This document shows positions 42,936-50,772 of a stretch of DNA of 64,000 nucleotides, piece by piece (positions within the stretch are counted from its first letter, which is position 1; every line of letters starts with the position of its first letter). Under the pieces are notes generated by a model. The model ran no database searches. It worked only from the letters and a program-made list of their open reading frames with translations, and was not told where the DNA came from. The DNA comes from Arthrobacter sp. PAMC 25486 (lineage in GTDB: Bacteria; Actinomycetota; Actinomycetes; Actinomycetales; Micrococcaceae), in the NCBI RefSeq assembly GCF_000785535.1, contig NZ_CP007595.1, positions 620,001 through 684,000 on the forward strand. Reading direction: 5' to 3'. Position numbers and translations under genes: made by a program.

Positions 42936-45011
42936 ATGACCAATGTAATGACCACTGTTTCGCCCGCCAACAACGACGAAAACACCGGTGTTGACGTTGC
43001 ACAGCTTGGCGAATTGCTTCTTGGCCGGTGGGCTGAGGTGCGCCGGCAGGCACGCAAGCTTGCAGGACAGCCGGAACTGCACAAAGTTGAGGGCCTGAGC
43101 CACGTTGCACACCGTGAGCTGGTCTTCAAGCAGCTGGGCATCCTGGTGGCGCAAAACGGTGTCCACCGCGCGTTCCCCACGCGTTTGGGCGGCTCGGATG
43201 ACCACGGCGGCAATGTTGCCGGTTTTGAGGAACTGGTCATTGCCGATCCGTCATTGCAGATCAAGGGTGGCGTGCAGTGGGGGCTGTTCGGTTCGGCTGT
43301 TTTGCACCTGGGCACCGAGGAACATCAGGACAAGTGGCTGCCGGGCATCATGAACCTGGACATTCCTGGCGCCTTTGCCATGACGGAGATTGGCCACGGC
43401 TCTGATGTGGCATCCATTGGCACCACGGCCACCTACGACGCCGGCACGCAAGAGTTCATCATCAACACCCCCTTCCGGGCTGCCTGGAAAGAATTCCTGG
43501 GCAACGCTGCAGTGCACGGTGTGGCTGCCGTCGTGTTTGCCCAGCTCATCACCAAGGGCGTCAATCACGGTGTCCATGCGTTCTACGTTGACCTGCGCGA
43601 CCCGGACACGATGGAGTTCCTGCCGGGCATTGAGGGGCTGGATGACAATATCAAGGGCGGGCTCAACGGCATCGACAACGGCCGCCTGGCCTTCCACAAT
43701 GTGCGGATCCCACGCACCAACCTGCTCAACCGTTATGGGGATGTGGCCGTTGACGGCAGCTACAGCTCCCCCATCGCCAGCCCGGGGCGCCGCTTCTTTA
43801 CGATGCTTGGCACCTTGGTGCAGGGCCGCGTGTCACTGAACGGTGCTGCCGTGGCGGCCTCAAAGGTGGCGTTGAAGATCGCCATCCAGTACGCAACTGA
43901 ACGCCGCCAGTTCAACGCCGCCTCGGATACCGAAGAGGTTGTCCTTATGGATTACCAGCGCCACCAGCGCCGCCTGCTGCCGTTGCTGGCCACGACCTAT
44001 GCGGCCGCGTTTGCGCACGAGGAACTGCTGGTGAAGTTCGACGACGTCTTCTCGGGCGCGCACGACACGGACGAGGACCGCCAGGACCTGGAAACCCTCG
44101 CCGCAGCACTAAAGTCCATGACCACATGGCATGCCCTCGACACCCTGCAGGAGTGCCGTGAAGCCTGCGGCGGCGCCGGTTTCATGGTGGAGAACCGTTT
44201 CACCTCGCTGCGTGCGGACCTCGACATTTACGCCACCTTTGAGGGCGACAACACAGTGCTGCTGCAGCTCGTGGCCAAGCGCCTGCTGGCCGACTACAGC
44301 AAGGAGTTCCGCAATCTGGACTTCGGTATCCTGGCCCGGTTCGTCGTCGGCCAGGCAGCCGAGCTGACCTTGCACAAGACGGGTCTGCGCCAGGTGGCGC
44401 AGTTCGTCACGGACACCGGCTCGGCCCAGAAGTCGGCCAAGGCGCTCAAGGACGAGGACACGCAGCGCCAGATGCTGACCGAGCGGGTCCAGACCATGGT
44501 TGCCGATGTTGCCGGCGCCCTGAAGGAGGCTGCAAAGCTGCCCAAGGAAAAGGGTGCAGAGATCTTCAACGAGAACCAGAACGACCTCATTGAAGCTGCC
44601 CGCGCCCATGCCGAGCTCCTGCAGTGGGAGGCGTTCACTGCGGCTCTTGGCCGTGTTGAGGACGCCGGCACCAAGCATGTCCTGACCCGTCTGCGCGACC
44701 TGTTTGGCCTTGGCCTGATTGAAAAGCACCTCGACTGGTACCTGATGAACGGCCGCATCTCCATGCAGCGCGCCCGCACCCTTGCCCCGTACATCAACCG
44801 CGTCCTCGCCAAGCTGCGCCCCCACGCACTGGACCTGGTCGACGCGTTTGGCTACGGACCCGAGCACCTGCGCGCACCGATCGCCTCCGGCATTGAGCGT
44901 GAGCGCCAGGATGAGGCACGCGAGTACTACCGTGCACTGCGTGCCAGCTCGGATGCGCCGATCGACGAGAAGGTGCTGATCGCCCAGGCCAAGGCGGCCG
45001 CGAAGAAGTAG
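42936..45011 (+). CDS. Acyl-CoA oxidase-like flavoprotein
   Basis: A 691-residue acyl-CoA oxidase-type enzyme, longer than the 380-600 residues of dehydrogenases. FAD-domain signatures are FAMTEIGHGSDVASIGTTATYD and CREACGGAGFMVENRF; the FEGDNTVLLQLVAKRLL motif is typical of acyl-CoA oxidases, and the 250-residue C-terminal helical region matches the ACOX C-terminal domain. Oxidases pass electrons to oxygen, giving hydrogen peroxide; plant- and peroxisome-type enzymes share this layout. A dehydrogenase role cannot be excluded. It follows tetR by 19 bases with GAAGGA upstream and provides the first oxidation for the divergent hydratase-reductase-thiolase genes. Confidence 0.9.
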   Translation: MTNVMTTVSPANNDENTGVDVAQLGELLLGRWAEVRRQARKLAGQPELHKVEGLSHVAHRELVFKQLGILVAQNGVHRAFPTRLGGSDDHGGNVAGFEELVIADPSLQIKGGVQWGLFGSAVLHLGTEEHQDKWLPGIMNLDIPGAFAMTEIGHGSDVASIGTTATYDAGTQEFIINTPFRAAWKEFLGNAAVHGVAAVVFAQLITKGVNHGVHAFYVDLRDPDTMEFLPGIEGLDDNIKGGLNGIDNGRLAFHNVRIPRTNLLNRYGDVAVDGSYSSPIASPGRRFFTMLGTLVQGRVSLNGAAVAASKVALKIAIQYATERRQFNAASDTEEVVLMDYQRHQRRLLPLLATTYAAAFAHEELLVKFDDVFSGAHDTDEDRQDLETLAAALKSMTTWHALDTLQECREACGGAGFMVENRFTSLRADLDIYATFEGDNTVLLQLVAKRLLADYSKEFRNLDFGILARFVVGQAAELTLHKTGLRQVAQFVTDTGSAQKSAKALKDEDTQRQMLTERVQTMVADVAGALKEAAKLPKEKGAEIFNENQNDLIEAARAHAELLQWEAFTAALGRVEDAGTKHVLTRLRDLFGLGLIEKHLDWYLMNGRISMQRARTLAPYINRVLAKLRPHALDLVDAFGYGPEHLRAPIASGIERERQDEAREYYRALRASSDAPIDEKVLIAQAKAAAKK

Positions 45012-45030
45012 CCTTTCGCTCACCTGAAGT

Positions 45031-45079
45031 CCGACGGCGGGGGGTCACCTTTTCAGCGAAGGTGCCCCCCCGCCGTCGG
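45031..45079. repeat. Hairpin H1 of the array
   Basis: Arms 45031-45051 and 45059-45079, 21 bp with one mismatch, 7-base loop TTCAGCG. Very GC-rich (contains a run of seven C). Twenty bases past the oxidase stop, so a terminator role is possible although no T-run follows. Confidence 0.85.
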
Positions 45080-45088
45080 CTTACGGTT

Positions 45089-45156
45089 CGAGATGTGAGA
45101 TCACGCCCTGTCCTCGGGTGGACGCGGCCTCGGGGAGGGCGCGATCTCAAACCTCG
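45089..45156. repeat. Hairpin H2 of the array
   Basis: Arms 45089-45108 and 45137-45156 match at 17 of 20 positions (core TGAGATC/GATCTCA) and enclose a 28-base loop. Confidence 0.7.
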
Positions 45157-45211
45157 CGAGAATAGGTTGTGCTTGCGGAGTTTTTTCCCCGTCTCTCTCC
45201 TTCGCCGCCGC

Positions 45212-45265
45212 GAACTGGCAGTAGGTGCCGTCAAATCGCTTTTTTGGGAACAACAACTGCCAGCT
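45212..45265. repeat. Hairpin H3 of the array (relative of element E1/E2)
   Basis: Arms 45212-45229 and 45248-45265 match at about 13 of 18 positions. The right arm contains AACAACAACTGCCAGC and the loop AAATCGCTTTTTTGGG, both resembling parts of E1 (AATCGCTTT, TTTTGG, CAACAACTGC). It looks like a decayed or shortened copy. Confidence 0.6.
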
Positions 45266-45313
45266 CACGAAGGCGTAGAGCTTGTTCGATGCCGACCCTG
45301 GTTAGGACATTCG

Positions 45314-45349
45314 TCGAGTTCTGATCTCAACGCTCAGATCAGAACTCGA
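45314..45349. repeat. Hairpin H4 of the array
   Basis: A perfect 14-bp stem (45314-45327 with 45336-45349; TCGAGTTCTGATCT) with an 8-base loop. Confidence 0.85.
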
Positions 45350-45460
45350 GGGGCTGTTGCCTTGGGCGGGGATGAGCAGTTCGGGTCCTCCTCAGAGGCC
45401 CCTGTAACAGCAGGTTGCACCTTCTGCACCATCGCACCCACTGCGCCACTGCAACAGCAG

Positions 45461-46663
45461 CTACTGCTCAGGCAGCACGCTGCTGTACACCTCAAGCGTC
45501 TGTTCGACGATCGACTCCCAGGAGAACAGTTCGGTTGCGCGCTGGCGACCCTTCACCCCCATGGATCGTGCCCGGGCCGGGTCGTTGACCACTTCGATCA
45601 TCGCGGCAGCAAAGTCGGCAACAAACTTATCCGGATCCAGCGGAGTGCCGGTGCCATCGCCGACCTGTTCCAGTGGCACCAGCAAACCGGTCTCACCGTG
45701 TGCCACCACCTCGGGGATGCCGCCCGTGGCGCTGGCAACAACCGCGGCACCGCAGGCCATGGCCTCAAGGTTCACAATGCCCAGCGGCTCGTAAATGGAG
45801 GGGCAGGCAAACACGGTTGCATGGCTCAGGACCTGAATCAGCTCAGCACGCGGAAGCATGCGCTCAATAACGATCACGCCATCGCGCTGCGCCTTGAGGC
45901 CTGCAATCAATTCGTTGACCTCAGCGCCGAGTGCGGGGGTGTCGGCAGCTCCGGCACACAGCACCAACTGAACCTCCGGCGGCAATGCGGCGGCCGCCTT
46001 CAAAAGGTAAGGCACACCCTTCTGGCGCGTCACGCGCCCAACCCACACCACGCTGGGACGGTCCGGATCAATCCCCAGGGAACGGACGACGTCGTCCTTC
46101 TCATCACGCTGCCAGGAAGCAACGTCAATGCCGTTGTGGATGACCTTCACCTTCGCAGGATCAACGTTGGGGTAGCTGCGCAAGATATCTTGGCGCATGC
46201 CATCCGAGACGGCGATGATGGCGGCAGCACCCTCATACGCGGTCTTCTCAACCCAGGACGACACGGCATAACCGCCGCCCAACTGCTCGGCCTTCCACGG
46301 CCGCAACGGCTCCAGACTGTGGGCACTGAGCACATGCGGAATGCCATGCAACAGTGAAGCAATATGACCAGCCATGTTCGCATACCAGGTGTGGGAATGG
46401 ACCAGGTCCGAGCCCTCAATGGCTGAAACTACCTGCAAATCAACACCAAGAGTCTGCACGGCCGCATTTGCTTCTGAAAGCTCGGGAAGATTCCCATAAG
46501 AGGCAACAGTGGCGCCATGAAAGTTCATCTCGCGTTCATTTCCAAACGCGTGTACACGTAAATCTACCTTGGCTGCCAAGACGCGGCTGAGCTCGGCGAC
46601 ATGCACGCCAGCGCCGCCATAAATCTCGGGCGGAAACTCTTTTGTCACAATATCTATACGCAC
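45461..46663 (-). CDS. glgM: GT4 glycosyltransferase, ADP-glucose-dependent (GlgM/actinobacterial GlgA)
   Basis: A 400-residue GT-B glycosyltransferase. Signature elements are KEFPPEIYGGAGVHV (sugar-acceptor loop), VIHNGID and the EPLGIVNLEAMACG nucleotide-sugar motif. In M. tuberculosis the homologue beside glgC (Rv1212c) makes maltose-1-phosphate from ADP-glucose and glucose-1-phosphate; older annotations call it glycogen synthase GlgA. GTG start at 46663, six bases after a -10 box. It is divergent from glgC with 105 bases between starts, so the two glycogen genes share a control region. Confidence 0.9.
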   Translation of the reverse strand: MRIDIVTKEFPPEIYGGAGVHVAELSRVLAAKVDLRVHAFGNEREMNFHGATVASYGNLPELSEANAAVQTLGVDLQVVSAIEGSDLVHSHTWYANMAGHIASLLHGIPHVLSAHSLEPLRPWKAEQLGGGYAVSSWVEKTAYEGAAAIIAVSDGMRQDILRSYPNVDPAKVKVIHNGIDVASWQRDEKDDVVRSLGIDPDRPSVVWVGRVTRQKGVPYLLKAAAALPPEVQLVLCAGAADTPALGAEVNELIAGLKAQRDGVIVIERMLPRAELIQVLSHATVFACPSIYEPLGIVNLEAMACGAAVVASATGGIPEVVAHGETGLLVPLEQVGDGTGTPLDPDKFVADFAAAMIEVVNDPARARSMGVKGRQRATELFSWESIVEQTLEVYSSVLPEQ

Positions 46664-46669
46664 ACTCTC

Positions 46670-46675
46670 AAGGTA
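46670..46675 (-). promoter_or_regulatory. -10 box for leaderless glgM
   Basis: TACCTT on the minus strand ends six bases before the GTG at 46663. No ribosome binding site lies between. Confidence 0.45.
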
Positions 46676-46768
46676 GTCTGTCGGGACACATTTGTTCTAG
46701 TGTGAAGGTGTTGTGACCCATACAAGGCCATGGCAAGGTGCACCATTCAAACTGTCGGAGGTTGGATC

Positions 46769-48214
46769 ATGTCAGTCAAGAAAGTTCTGGCGATCGTTTT
46801 AGCAGGCGGTGAGGGTAAACGATTGATGCCCTTGACAGCAGACCGCGCTAAACCAGCTGTTCCTTTCGCCGGGTTCCGGTTGGTCGATTTCGCTTTGTCC
46901 AATCTGGCAAATTCGGGATATTTGAAAATTGTGGTGTTGACGCAATACAAATCGCACAGTTTGGACCGTCATATTTCGGAAACATGGCGGATGTCCACAC
47001 AATTGGGCAACTATGTTGCTTCGGTTCCGGCGCAGCAGCGCCGCGGCAAGAGCTGGTTTCTGGGCAGCGCGAATGCCATCTACCAGTCCATGAACCTCAT
47101 CGTCGATGCCGAACCTGACATTGTGGTTGTGGTCGGTGCCGACCACGTCTACCGCATGGACTTTGATCAGATGGTGCAAAGCCACATCAATTCCGGTGCC
47201 CGGGCCACTGTTGCCGCCGTGCGCCAGCCCTTGGAGATGGCGGACCAGTTCGGTGTCATAGAGATCGACGGCGCTGAAGTCGCCGGTGCGATTGGTGCCC
47301 ACAAGATTTCTGCCTTCGTTGAGAAGCCCGAATCCACGCCAGGGCTGCCGGATGCCCCCGACCAGTTCCTGGCCTCCATGGGCAACTATGTTTTTGACAC
47401 GGAGGCCCTGGTCGAGGCACTGGAGCAGGACGCCGTCAAGGAAGACACGAAGAATGACATGGGCGGGGACATCATCCCCTACTTCGTCAACCGCGACGAG
47501 GCGTTCGTCTACGACTTCTCGACCAACGACATCCCCGACGCCACGGACCGGGATCGGAACTACTGGCGTGATGTGGGGACCATCGACTCCTACTACGACG
47601 CCCACATGGACCTGATTTCCCCCATGCCGATCTTCAACCTGTACAACAGGGCATGGCCCATCTTCACCCGCAGCACCACCTCGCCGCCTGCGAAGTTTGT
47701 CCGTGGCGAACAGAACTCGGTCGGAACGGCGCTGGACTCCATCGTTGCCGCCGGTGTGGTGGTCTCCGGCGGTGTGGTGGAAAATTCCGTGTTGTCCCAC
47801 GACGTCTATATAGCTGCGGGCGCCCGCGTGCAGGAATCGGTCCTCATGGACAAGGTGACGGTGGGGGCTGGTGCAGTGGTGCGCAGGGCCATCATCGACA
47901 AGAACGTCAAAATCCCCGCCGGGGTCACCATTGGTGTGGACCCGGAGTTGGACAGGGCCCGCGGCTTCACCATCACCGAGTCGGGATTGACGGTTTTGAG
48001 CAAGGGACAGATTGTTTCTCCCCCAGACGAGCAGGAAAAGCAGCTGGCCCTGGCAGCAGCCGCGGAGCTCCCCGAGGCCCTGGCTCTGGCCATCGACCGG
48101 CACCAGCTCGCCCCAGAGACCATTGAGAAAGTGGTGGCGAACCAGATCGCGGCCATCAGTGCGGTTACTGATGGATCTGTGGCGGCCGGTGAAGAGGCTA
48201 ACATTGTTGGGTGA
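46769..48214 (+). CDS. glgC: Glucose-1-phosphate adenylyltransferase GlgC (extended)
   Basis: A 481-residue ADP-glucose pyrophosphorylase, making ADP-glucose from glucose-1-phosphate and ATP. Motifs: [16 protein letters not shown] (nucleotide loop), [20 protein letters not shown], and left-handed beta-helix hexapeptides toward the end. Actinobacterial GlgC usually stops near 405-430 residues after a GLTVLxKGQ motif; here about 65 extra residues follow, Ala/Glu-rich and helical. The ATG at 46769 has CGGAGG upstream. Its stop overlaps the next start (GTGAG), so it is coupled to the SDR gene. Confidence 0.95.
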   Translation: MSVKKVLAIVLAGGEGKRLMPLTADRAKPAVPFAGFRLVDFALSNLANSGYLKIVVLTQYKSHSLDRHISETWRMSTQLGNYVASVPAQQRRGKSWFLGSANAIYQSMNLIVDAEPDIVVVVGADHVYRMDFDQMVQSHINSGARATVAAVRQPLEMADQFGVIEIDGAEVAGAIGAHKISAFVEKPESTPGLPDAPDQFLASMGNYVFDTEALVEALEQDAVKEDTKNDMGGDIIPYFVNRDEAFVYDFSTNDIPDATDRDRNYWRDVGTIDSYYDAHMDLISPMPIFNLYNRAWPIFTRSTTSPPAKFVRGEQNSVGTALDSIVAAGVVVSGGVVENSVLSHDVYIAAGARVQESVLMDKVTVGAGAVVRRAIIDKNVKIPAGVTIGVDPELDRARGFTITESGLTVLSKGQIVSPPDEQEKQLALAAAAELPEALALAIDRHQLAPETIEKVVANQIAAISAVTDGSVAAGEEANIVG

Positions 48215-49650
48215 GCGCCCCTGAATTGACCCCTGAAGAAATCCAAAATTGCCTCAAGGTTTTGGAGAACATCCACGTCTACGACGAAGAACATCCCGAC
48301 TATGTCCTGGTACGCCGGGCCACAGGAAAGATGTTCAAAGCCGTCAAGCGGCACCGCCGGGTCGTCAAGCGTGACGCCATCAACGACGCCGACAAGGCCG
48401 TCATTGCGCTGACCGCGACGGCGGCGCCGGACCGCATCGACGATGAGACACGGGGCAACAAGCTCAAACCCTCAACGACTGGCGACACGGCGGGGACGCT
48501 TCTGCGCTCCCGCCCCTGCTACATCTGCAAACAGCATTACACCCAGGTCGATGCCTTCTACCACCAGCTGTGTCCGGACTGTGCCGCGTTCAACCATTCC
48601 AAGCGCGACGCGCGGACCGACCTCAGCGGCAAGACTGCCCTCCTCACGGGTGGGCGCGCCAAAATCGGCATGTACATTGCCCTGCGCCTCCTGCGCGACG
48701 GTGCACACACCACCATCACCACCCGTTTCCCGAAGGATGCAGCCCGGCGTTTCGCCGCCACGGAAGACAGCAGCGAATGGCTGCACCGGCTGCGCATCGT
48801 AGGCATCGACCTGCGCGACCCCACCCAGGTTGTGGCCCTGGCCGATTCCCTCAACGAGGCCGGCCCCCTCGACATCATCATCAACAACGCGGCACAGACC
48901 GTGCGCCGTTCCGGCAACGCCTACAAGCCGCTGGTTGATGCCGAGCTCGAGGATCTTCCCACGGACACCCCCATGCCCGAACTGGTCACCTTCGGCCACG
49001 CCCATGACAAGCACCCCCTGGCGCTGGCCACGCAAATGCTGGAACACCCCAAGCTGGCCGGTGACGAGCTTGCGTCGCTGGCGCTCTCTATGGGCTCGGC
49101 CTCGCTGGAGCGCATCGAGGCAGGCACGGCCATTGACGCCGGGGGCCTCGTCCCCGATGTGGCGGCCATCAACAGCTGGACCCAGGTCGTCGACCAGGTC
49201 GACCCGCTGGAGATGCTCGAGGTCCAGCTGTGCAACGTCACGGCACCGTTCCTGCTCGTCTCACGCCTGCGTCCGGCCATGACGGCATCCACCGCGCACC
49301 GCAAATACATTGTGAACGTCTCCGCCATGGAGGGACAGTTCTCCCGCGCCTACAAGGGTCCCGGCCACCCGCACACCAACATGGCCAAGGCCGCCCTGAA
49401 CATGCTCACCCGCACCAGCGCCAAGGAGATGCTCGACGCCGATGGCATCCTCATGACCGCGGTCGACACCGGCTGGATCACCGACGAACGCCCGCACTAC
49501 ACCAAGGTGCGCCTGGCTGAAGAAGGCTTCCACGCACCCCTTGACCTGGTGGATGGCGCAGCGCGGGTCTACGACCCGATCGTGATGGGAGAGTCCGGCG
49601 AGGACCAATACGGTGTCTTCCTCAAGGACTACAAGCCCAGCCCGTGGTGA
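48211..49650 (+). CDS. Atypical SDR with N-terminal zinc-ribbon-like module
   Basis: A 479-residue short-chain dehydrogenase-like protein. Residues 1-100 are charged and unassigned; residues 103-124 hold CYIC and CPDC (Cys103, 106, 121, 124), a likely zinc ribbon. The Rossmann part starts near 140 with [12 protein letters not shown] (146-157) and NNAAQ (226-229). About 100 residues are inserted before the active-site strand. The catalytic Ser is Ser371, and Lys393 fits the YxxxK lysine, but the tyrosine position is Thr389 (TNMAK); Tyr381 is near. It is translationally coupled to glgC upstream and the YeiH gene downstream. Substrate unknown. Confidence 0.88.
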   Translation: MSAPELTPEEIQNCLKVLENIHVYDEEHPDYVLVRRATGKMFKAVKRHRRVVKRDAINDADKAVIALTATAAPDRIDDETRGNKLKPSTTGDTAGTLLRSRPCYICKQHYTQVDAFYHQLCPDCAAFNHSKRDARTDLSGKTALLTGGRAKIGMYIALRLLRDGAHTTITTRFPKDAARRFAATEDSSEWLHRLRIVGIDLRDPTQVVALADSLNEAGPLDIIINNAAQTVRRSGNAYKPLVDAELEDLPTDTPMPELVTFGHAHDKHPLALATQMLEHPKLAGDELASLALSMGSASLERIEAGTAIDAGGLVPDVAAINSWTQVVDQVDPLEMLEVQLCNVTAPFLLVSRLRPAMTASTAHRKYIVNVSAMEGQFSRAYKGPGHPHTNMAKAALNMLTRTSAKEMLDADGILMTAVDTGWITDERPHYTKVRLAEEGFHAPLDLVDGAARVYDPIVMGESGEDQYGVFLKDYKPSPW

Positions 49651-50711
49651 TGCCCGACGCCGGCAGTCCCGGTTTCGCTGCGACGGCACGTACGCTGGCT
49701 CCCGGCTTGGGCGTCGCCCTGGCCGCGGTGGCCGTCTCCCTCCTGGTCCACGCACTGGTGCCGATGCTCCCGGCCATGACGGTCGCCGTCGTGCTTGGCA
49801 TTGCAGCGGTCAACCTGCCAGGAACGTCGGCGCTGTGCCAGGGGCCGTGGCGGAAGGGGCTGAATTTTGCTGGGAAGCACCTGATGCGCGCCGGCATTGT
49901 CTTCCTGGGCCTCAAGCTCAGCCTGGGCGACATCATGGACCTTGGCTGGCTCAGCGTGGCCCTCATCATTTCCGTGGTGCTGCTCAGTTTTGCCGGCACG
50001 CTGGTGCTGGGCAAGCTGTTCCGGCTGGCGGGCGACACTCCCTTGCTGATTGCTACGGGCTTTTCCATCTGCGGCGCGTCCGCAATCGGCGCCATGGCCG
50101 CGGTCAAGGGCACTAAGCATGAGGACACCGTCATCCCGGTGGCCCTGGTGACGCTGTGTGGCACGCTCGCCATCGGTATTCTGCCGCTGCTGATGAATCC
50201 GCTTGGGCTCAGCACACTGCAGTTCGGCCAGTGGGTGGGCGCCGGAGTCCACGATGTGGGACAAGTGGTGGCCACGGCACAGACCGCCGGCGCGGTTGCC
50301 CTGAGCGCCGCCGTGGTGGTCAAACTGACCCGTGTTGTGCTGCTGGCCCCCATTGTTGGCGTGGCCGGTGCGCTTGAGCGCAAGCGCCATGCCCAGGCCC
50401 TGGAGCTCAAACGCGCGGCCAGCGCCGACCCCGTGGCGGCCCCCAAGTTCCCACCCGTGATCCCCCTGTTCGTGATCGGCTTCCTGCTCATGGCGGCGCT
50501 GCGCACCACAGGTTGGCTGCCCGAGGGTGCCATTGAGGCTGGCGCACTGGGCCAGGACATCACACTGGGTGCGGCACTGTTCGGGTTGGGCTCCAGTGTC
50601 CGGGTCCGCGAGCTGCTGGCCACCGGGTTGCGGGCCACGCTCATGGCGCTGTGTTCCTGGGTTCTGATTGCCGCGCTGGCATTCGGCGCGGTGCACCTGA
50701 TGTCGGCCTGA
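49650..50711 (+). CDS. YeiH-family putative sulfate exporter
   Basis: A 353-residue membrane protein of the YeiH family (Cons_hypoth698), with about ten membrane segments. Family markers are RAGIVFLGLKLSLGDI, the GFSICGASAIGAMAAVKG segment, and GVHDVGQVVATAQ. Members have been proposed to export sulfate or related anions; this is not proven. The ATG at 49650 overlaps the SDR stop (TGATG); GTG 49647 and 49644 are alternatives. It ends the glgC-SDR-yeiH run of overlapping genes. Confidence 0.88.
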   Translation: MPDAGSPGFAATARTLAPGLGVALAAVAVSLLVHALVPMLPAMTVAVVLGIAAVNLPGTSALCQGPWRKGLNFAGKHLMRAGIVFLGLKLSLGDIMDLGWLSVALIISVVLLSFAGTLVLGKLFRLAGDTPLLIATGFSICGASAIGAMAAVKGTKHEDTVIPVALVTLCGTLAIGILPLLMNPLGLSTLQFGQWVGAGVHDVGQVVATAQTAGAVALSAAVVVKLTRVVLLAPIVGVAGALERKRHAQALELKRAASADPVAAPKFPPVIPLFVIGFLLMAALRTTGWLPEGAIEAGALGQDITLGAALFGLGSSVRVRELLATGLRATLMALCSWVLIAALAFGAVHLMSA

Positions 50712-50772
50712 CCCGCCCTTCTCAACTCAGCAGCCTTTGCTGACTTGATCCACCTTTTCCAAGGGTCCGTGA

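Larger units (their letters stand above)
45012..45460. other. 449-base intergenic hairpin array
   Basis: No gene. Four successive inverted repeats with unrelated arms occupy 45031-45349 between the convergent acyl-CoA oxidase and glgM genes; each is listed separately. The rest (45350-45460) is non-coding with CAGCAG-rich sequence and no clear structure. Confidence 0.85.

Noticed and set aside
42936..45011. Annotation as FadE5 acyl-CoA dehydrogenase by synteny
   Set aside because: Length (691) and the FEGDNTVLLQ motif fit acyl-CoA oxidases better; synteny alone is not decisive.
46799..48103. 434-residue frame antisense to glgC
   Set aside because: Pure shadow of glgC, without a ribosome binding site or recognisable domain.
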